DNA from: an uncultured Desulfovibrio sp.
GTDB taxonomy: Bacteria; Desulfobacterota; Desulfovibrionia; Desulfovibrionales; Desulfovibrionaceae
NCBI GenBank assembly: GCA_946490455.1
Contig: CAMLXE010000048.1
Coordinates: 1 to 9,456 of the forward strand
Direction: 5' to 3'
DNA: 9,456 nucleotides
In this document: piece after piece, positions 6,935-9,456 of the stretch
How the letters are laid out: each line of letters opens with the position of its first letter
Numbering within the stretch: position 1 is the stretch's first letter
Translations under genes and position numbers: made by a program
The notes under the pieces: generated by a model
Told to the model about the DNA's origin: nothing
Database searches by the model: none
The model's input: the letters and a program-made list of their open reading frames with translations, nothing else

Positions 6935-7815
6935 CTGTCATACGCGTTCACACAGCGGGCTTCTGCATGGGAGTCGGCCTGGCTCTGCACAAACTGGAAC
7001 AGGAAATAGAAACCAGAAAGCATACTGCCGCCAAGGGCCGTCTGGTCATGCTGGGTCCCATCATTCACAATCCACAGGTTCTCTCTGCATACGCCGCACA
7101 GGGAGTTATTCAGGCCGATACGCTGGATGAAATCCACGCAGGGGATACCGTAATCATACGAGCCCATGGGATTCCGCGTCCAGACGAAGAAAAATTGCGG
7201 GAGCTGGGTGCCCTGATTGTGGATGCAACCTGCCCCAAGGTCAAAAAGGCGCAGCTTGCCATAGCCGATGCCACAGCAGGAGGAACGCCCCTATATCTGT
7301 TTGGAGAGGAATATCACCCCGAAGTACGCGGACTGATTTCCTATGCAGCGGGTACCTGCAAGGTATTTGGCAATCTGGCAGAGCTTCAGAGAATTGATCT
7401 TCAGACAGGTTCTCGAGCGGTTCTGGCTGCTCAAACAACACAGGACCGTGCAGAGTTTGAAGCCATCAGGCGCTGGCTGGAAGACAGACTCGACCTCACT
7501 GTTCTTTCCACAATTTGCGATGCGACCCGCAAACGCCAGCAAGAAACTCAGGATGTTGCCAGCCAGGTGCAGGCCATGATTGTTGTGGGAGGGCGAAGCA
7601 GCGGAAATACGCGGCGTCTGGTCGACGTGGCACGGGGATGCGGTATTCCCGTATGGCATATCGAAACAGCAGAAGAGCTTTCTCTGCCCGATATTGCAGC
7701 CTATGATCTCATTGGCATTACGGCTGGAGCATCCACACCGCACAAACTTGTGGACGATGTACAGAATCTTCTGGAAACACTGCATCAGACAAACGAAAAG
7801 CCCTCGGCACACTAA
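6931..7815 (+). CDS. ispH: 4-hydroxy-3-methylbut-2-enyl diphosphate reductase
   Basis: This 294-residue iron-sulfur enzyme performs the last step of the MEP (non-mevalonate) pathway, reducing HMBPP to IPP and DMAPP. The three cysteines that bind the cluster are C12 in GFCMGV, C101 in DATCPKV and C196 in TICDATRKRQ. Substrate-pocket residues are also present: H46 (IIHNP), H79 (RAHG), H129 and E131 (YHPEVRG), the QTT at 168-170, N226 (SSGNTRRL) and S268 (GAST). In the segment that is NSSN in E. coli (S225, S226, N227), this protein reads SSGN, so the second serine is glycine. The ATG at 6931 has GGAGG 5 nt upstream and overlaps the stop of the preceding gene (ATGA). A housekeeping function is secure; what the coupled upstream gene contributes is unknown. 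Confidence 0.96.
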   Translation: MTVIRVHTAGFCMGVGLALHKLEQEIETRKHTAAKGRLVMLGPIIHNPQVLSAYAAQGVIQADTLDEIHAGDTVIIRAHGIPRPDEEKLRELGALIVDATCPKVKKAQLAIADATAGGTPLYLFGEEYHPEVRGLISYAAGTCKVFGNLAELQRIDLQTGSRAVLAAQTTQDRAEFEAIRRWLEDRLDLTVLSTICDATRKRQQETQDVASQVQAMIVVGGRSSGNTRRLVDVARGCGIPVWHIETAEELSLPDIAAYDLIGITAGASTPHKLVDDVQNLLETLHQTNEKPSAH

Positions 7816-7884
7816 AGAGCATACACATATTTTCCCCTCAACATGCGGTACAGGCAACTCTGAATTCACAACCGACTGTCTTAA

Positions 7885-7936
7885 CAAAAAATCAGACAGG
7901 TTTTCGCAGAGTCTGTACCTTTGCGAAAACCTGTCT
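7885..7936 (-). terminator. Rho-independent terminator of the first cII-like gene, between convergent genes
   Basis: A perfect 15-bp stem (AGACAGGTTTTCGCA at 7894-7908 with its complement at 7922-7936) has a 13-nt loop. On the minus strand it is followed by GATTTTTTG (A run at 7886-7891), giving the U tract, about 30 bp after the stop at 7967. On the + strand the stem lies 78 bp after ispH but is followed by TCAATACCC, so it would be a poor intrinsic terminator for ispH, though it may block read-through. Confidence 0.8.
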
Positions 7937-7966
7937 TCAATACCCATTGCCTGTATCTGTCGGATC

Positions 7967-8245
7967 TCAGACTACGCTTTTCTCCATACGTTCCTGTTTC
8001 GTCAGCTCAACAGGTTCAAGCCGATACCCCATCTCAGAAGCCATCTTGCGCAGTGGGCTTACATTACCGGTTGCCTTCATGATGCGCATCAGCGTTTCTG
8101 CTCCCAGCTTTGCACCGGTATCATACGGGTTCACCTCTCGCAACAAGGTAGAATAGGGTTTGCCCACGGCCTGCGCAATCGCTTTGGCGCCAAGAGGGCT
8201 TTCAAGAATGAGATCATGGACTGTCAAAATGAAATCAGTATTCAT
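7967..8245 (-). CDS. CII-like phage regulatory protein, copy A (Phage_CP76-type)
   Basis: This 92-residue cytoplasmic DNA-binding candidate matches, by recalled pattern, the small Phage_CP76/CII-type proteins of P2/186-like prophages. These control the lysis-lysogeny switch by activating or repressing phage promoters. The core has a helix-turn-helix-like segment (LGAKAIAQAVGKPYSTLLREV at about 18-38) followed by NPYDTGAKLGAETL and a C-terminal helical part with KMASEMGYRLEPV. The tail (ELTKQERMEKSVV) is charged and not shared with copy B. ATG 8245 is chosen for AGGAT 6 nt upstream; the open frame reaches a TTG at 8275. It is 89% identical (70/79 residues) to copy B, which lies 147 bp upstream on the same strand. 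It is followed by a strong terminator. No other phage gene is visible, so a domesticated or stand-alone role is possible. Confidence 0.8.
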   Translation of the reverse strand: MNTDFILTVHDLILESPLGAKAIAQAVGKPYSTLLREVNPYDTGAKLGAETLMRIMKATGNVSPLRKMASEMGYRLEPVELTKQERMEKSVV

Positions 8246-8277
8246 AATATGATCCTGTGTATATGAGAGGTGCAATT

Positions 8278-8322
8278 GAATGCTTGTAGGATAACTGACC
8301 TGAAAAGCATGGCAGGATAAAA
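8278..8322. promoter_or_regulatory. Composite repeat upstream of cII copy A, possible operator or promoter
   Basis: Two copies of AGGATAA (8288-8294 and 8314-8320) lie 26 bp apart. An inverted pair, ATGCTT (8280-8285) and AAGCAT (8305-8310), has a 25-bp centre-to-centre spacing. The two sets interleave directly upstream of the gene's leader. On the minus strand the direct repeat reads TTATCCT. No good -35/-10 pair was found, so function is inferred from position and symmetry. Confidence 0.35.
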
Positions 8323-8392
8323 AAATTTTTTGCCCAACTGGCTCTGGCTACTCGCCAACAGCAACATCCAATCCCCGTCTGCAAAAAAGATA

Positions 8393-8647
8393 TCAAAGAG
8401 CCGTCCGAGTCACGGGCTCCAATCGATATCCCATTTCAGAAGCCATCTTTTGCAATGGACTCACGTCTCCGGTCGTCTTCATGATATTCATCAGTGTTTC
8501 TGCACCCAGCTTTGCCCCTGTGTCGTATGGGTTCACCTCTCGTAACAATGTGGAGTAGGGTTTGCCCACGGCCTGGGCAATCGCCTTGGCTCCAAGAGGA
8601 CTTTCGAGAATAAGGTCATGAATGGTAGAAATAAGATCATTCGCCAT
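8393..8647 (-). CDS. CII-like phage regulatory protein, copy B (Phage_CP76-type)
   Basis: This 84-residue paralogue of copy A has the same helix-turn-helix-like core and the same NPYDTGAKLGAETL and KMASEMGYRLEPV segments, ending in TRTAL. Residues 10-53 are identical to copy A. Differences cluster in the first nine residues (ANDLISTI against NTDFILTV) and at four sites in the C-terminal half (N/R, T/A, D/N, Q/R). ATG 8647 is chosen because GGGAG lies 6 nt upstream; an ATG at 8689 would add 14 residues but lacks a ribosome binding site. The gene is on the same strand as copy A and 147 bp upstream of it. No convincing terminator separates them, so copy A could also receive read-through. The sequence upstream carries repeated motifs that are candidate regulatory sites. 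Confidence 0.8.
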   Translation of the reverse strand: MANDLISTIHDLILESPLGAKAIAQAVGKPYSTLLREVNPYDTGAKLGAETLMNIMKTTGDVSPLQKMASEMGYRLEPVTRTAL

Positions 8648-8737
8648 GGTTTTCTCCCGCACATAACGTGCATCGGTAAAAAGTTTCATACGGAGGGATC
8701 AAAACCACGAATCCTAATCAATTCCCTTCCGGACATG

Positions 8738-8770
8738 ACTCATTTATAACTGCTCTCACTCTTTTTATAA
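8738..8770. repeat. Direct repeat (ACTCATTTATAA / ACTCTTTTTATAA) upstream of cII copy B
   Basis: Two near-identical 12-13 bp A/T-rich elements start at 8738 and 8758, 20-21 bp apart, about two helical turns. On the minus strand they read TTATAAATGAGT and TTATAAAAAGAGT and lie 90-125 bp upstream of the cII B start. They could be protein-binding half-sites or include a -10 element; neither is proven. Confidence 0.35.
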
Positions 8771-8861
8771 GGGGTAGTCATGGGAGTATTTTTTTGTTTC
8801 TCCACCATACTCCCCCCACATACTCCGGAGTGAACAAAGAACTTTTGGGCAGGAGTAGTCA
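8771..8861. promoter_or_regulatory. Cluster of GGAGTA/TACTCC motifs, possible operator array
   Basis: Five occurrences lie in 75 bp: GGAGTA at 8783-8788, TACTCC at 8808-8813, TACTCC at 8821-8826, GGAGTG at 8827-8832 and GGAGTA at 8852-8857. The middle pair forms a perfect 10-bp palindrome, ACTCCGGAGT (8822-8831). The outer spacings are both 25 bp (8783 to 8808 and 8827 to 8852). A separate direct repeat, GTAGTCA, occurs at 8774-8780 and 8855-8861. The stem GGGAGTAT/ATACTCCC lacks a T run, so it is not a terminator. Confidence 0.4.
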
Positions 8862-8927
8862 CAATGACAGTATCAGCGGCATGCCACACACGGACATAAT
8901 TGTTCTTCCCTCAATCTATCCACTCTC

Positions 8928-8958
8928 TTGGTAGCTCATATTATACTGATTTTATAAT
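8928..8958 (+). promoter_or_regulatory. Possible + strand promoter in the non-coding region
   Basis: A perfect TATAAT lies at 8953-8958. The best -35 is TTGGTA at 8928-8933 (4/6 matches), with a long spacing of 19 bp. No gene follows at a normal distance, so it would drive an RNA of unknown nature, or it may be chance in A/T-rich DNA. Confidence 0.25.
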
Positions 8959-9310
8959 GCTATTTTATCACGATCTCCTGTACCTCCCCTTCTACCCCCC
9001 CCCACAGGCAACAGAGTTACACTACACACAAAGCCCTTCACACGAAGAGAAGAGCCCACGCAACGATTTTCCCGTAACAAGATCCAACGCCTTTTCTCAG
9101 CACATGCAATTCAGTTGTCCCGAGCGCTTCCTCTGCAAAGCATAACCTGAAAACGTCGGAGCCTCAGCCGCATCTGGAACCACCGATACTCGTTTCTCCT
9201 TGCTCAAGTCTGAGTACCGCCCTCTTAAATCTATATTTTCACAAACAGGTCATATCTTTTTATCTGACAGCCTATTTTTCTTTCAAAGAAGCGTTCCATT
9301 TCTTCCCCCC

Positions 9311-9345
9311 TTGAGTGCAACTTCGCATCAAAGATAATTTTTTTT
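9311..9345 (+). terminator. Weak possible terminator (bulged hairpin plus T8)
   Basis: TTGAGTGC (9311-9318) can pair with GCATCAA (9325-9331) through seven pairs and one bulged G, with a 6-nt loop. Six bases later eight T residues follow (9338-9345). The stem is weak for a terminator, so this is tentative. Confidence 0.2.
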
Positions 9346-9434
9346 CTGAGAAAAGACGAAAAACAACGTGTACACTTCAACATAATATTATGTTATTATT
9401 TAATTAATTTATACAATGCGAAATCGCATCAAAA
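9323..9434. repeat. Direct repeat TCGCATCAAA (9323-9332 and 9424-9433)
   Basis: The 10-mer TCGCATCAAA occurs twice in the same orientation 101 bp apart. The second copy provides the right arm of the palindrome at 9416-9429. It may mark two binding sites for one regulator. Confidence 0.4.
9368..9429. promoter_or_regulatory. Palindrome cluster, probable operators near the right edge
   Basis: Three palindromes follow one another: GTGTACAC (9368-9375), the perfect 16-bp AACATAATATTATGTT (9379-9394), and ATGCGA-AA-TCGCAT (9416-9429). On the minus strand the last one sits just upstream of a TATAAA (complement of 9408-9413), a usual operator position. No strong -35 accompanies that TATAAA. Confidence 0.45.
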
Positions 9435-9447
9435 ATTTCTCCCTGTG

Positions 9448-9453
9448 TTGACA
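9448..9453 (+). promoter_or_regulatory. Consensus -35 hexamer at the window edge
   Basis: TTGACA matches the sigma-70 -35 consensus exactly. Its -10 would lie outside the window. It suggests a + strand gene just to the right, whose control region is the palindrome cluster before it. Confidence 0.35.
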
Positions 9454-9456
9454 GCA

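Larger units (their letters stand above)
8648..9456. other. Long AT-rich stretch without a credible gene
   Basis: About 800 bp with no protein-coding gene I can support. It contains the leader of cII B, the repeat clusters at 8738-8861, a 9-base C run (8995-9003), a possible + strand promoter near 8928-8958, a weak hairpin with an eight-T run (9311-9345), and a group of palindromes at 9368-9429 before a TTGACA at the window edge. Base composition becomes strongly A/T towards the right end. The one open frame of note (8900-9145, +) starts at TTG without a ribosome binding site and resembles nothing I know. No tRNA, CRISPR repeat or insertion-sequence end was seen. Confidence 0.6.

Noticed and set aside
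7291..7947. 218-codon minus-strand open frame
   Set aside because: It is antisense to ispH and extends into the terminator hairpin; no recognisable domain.
8771..8861. CRISPR array or leader
   Set aside because: The motif copies are only 6-8 bp, occur in both orientations and are not separated by uniform spacers, so they look like protein-binding sites.
8900..9145. Possible 81-residue + strand protein
   Set aside because: It starts at TTG without a ribosome binding site, is low in complexity, spans a 9-base C run and resembles nothing known. The C run could in principle allow slippage, but there is no coding signal to regulate.
7816..9456. tRNA gene, insertion sequence or integrase next to the cII genes
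   Set aside because: No cloverleaf, T-loop consensus, transposase or recombinase motif, or terminal inverted repeat was found on either strand.

Overview
The window is a stretch of bacterial chromosome that is mostly housekeeping genes, ending in a phage-regulator-like, largely non-coding right end. I infer a sulfate-reducer-like Desulfovibrionales member (Desulfobacterota). The basis is the style of the core proteins, the moderate GC of the coding part, and two short CII-type (Phage_CP76-like) proteins that resemble those I associate with Desulfovibrionaceae. This placement rests on recalled family resemblance and was not tested by a search.

Layout, left to right. Positions 1-957 (+) hold the C-terminal part of a PpiD/SurA-type periplasmic peptidyl-prolyl isomerase, closed by a strong terminator. 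rlmH (-, 23S rRNA pseudouridine methyltransferase) and a Sua5/YrdC/YwlC threonylcarbamoyl-AMP synthase (+) then diverge from a shared gap of about 60 bp. Both support translation: one modifies the ribosomal decoding helix, the other starts tRNA t6A synthesis. The Sua5 gene ends at a terminator and faces a minus-strand pair, a HisK-type PHP phosphatase followed by a ModF-like double ABC ATPase. metK (-, S-adenosylmethionine synthetase) comes next with its own terminator. It diverges from a two-gene + strand operon in which an unrecognised papain-like or C39-like cysteine-peptidase candidate overlaps ispH (isoprenoid synthesis) by an ATGA stop/start.

Right of ispH the character changes. Two tandem minus-strand paralogues of a CII-like helix-turn-helix protein (7967-8245 and 8393-8647) are followed by about 800 bp without a credible gene. 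That stretch is rich in palindromes, direct repeats and possible operators, and ends in a consensus -35 hexamer (TTGACA) that would read out of the window. No integrase, structural phage gene, transposase, tRNA or CRISPR array is visible, so these could be orphan or domesticated regulators, or the edge of an element lying to the right.

The most interesting signals are: (1) the CII pair, with a 44-residue core identical in protein but differing at 18 of 44 codons, all silently; (2) the repeat architectures upstream of each CII gene; (3) the palindrome cluster at 9368-9429; and (4) the cysteine-peptidase-like gene translationally coupled to ispH. No clearly new multi-gene system is demonstrable from the sequence alone.
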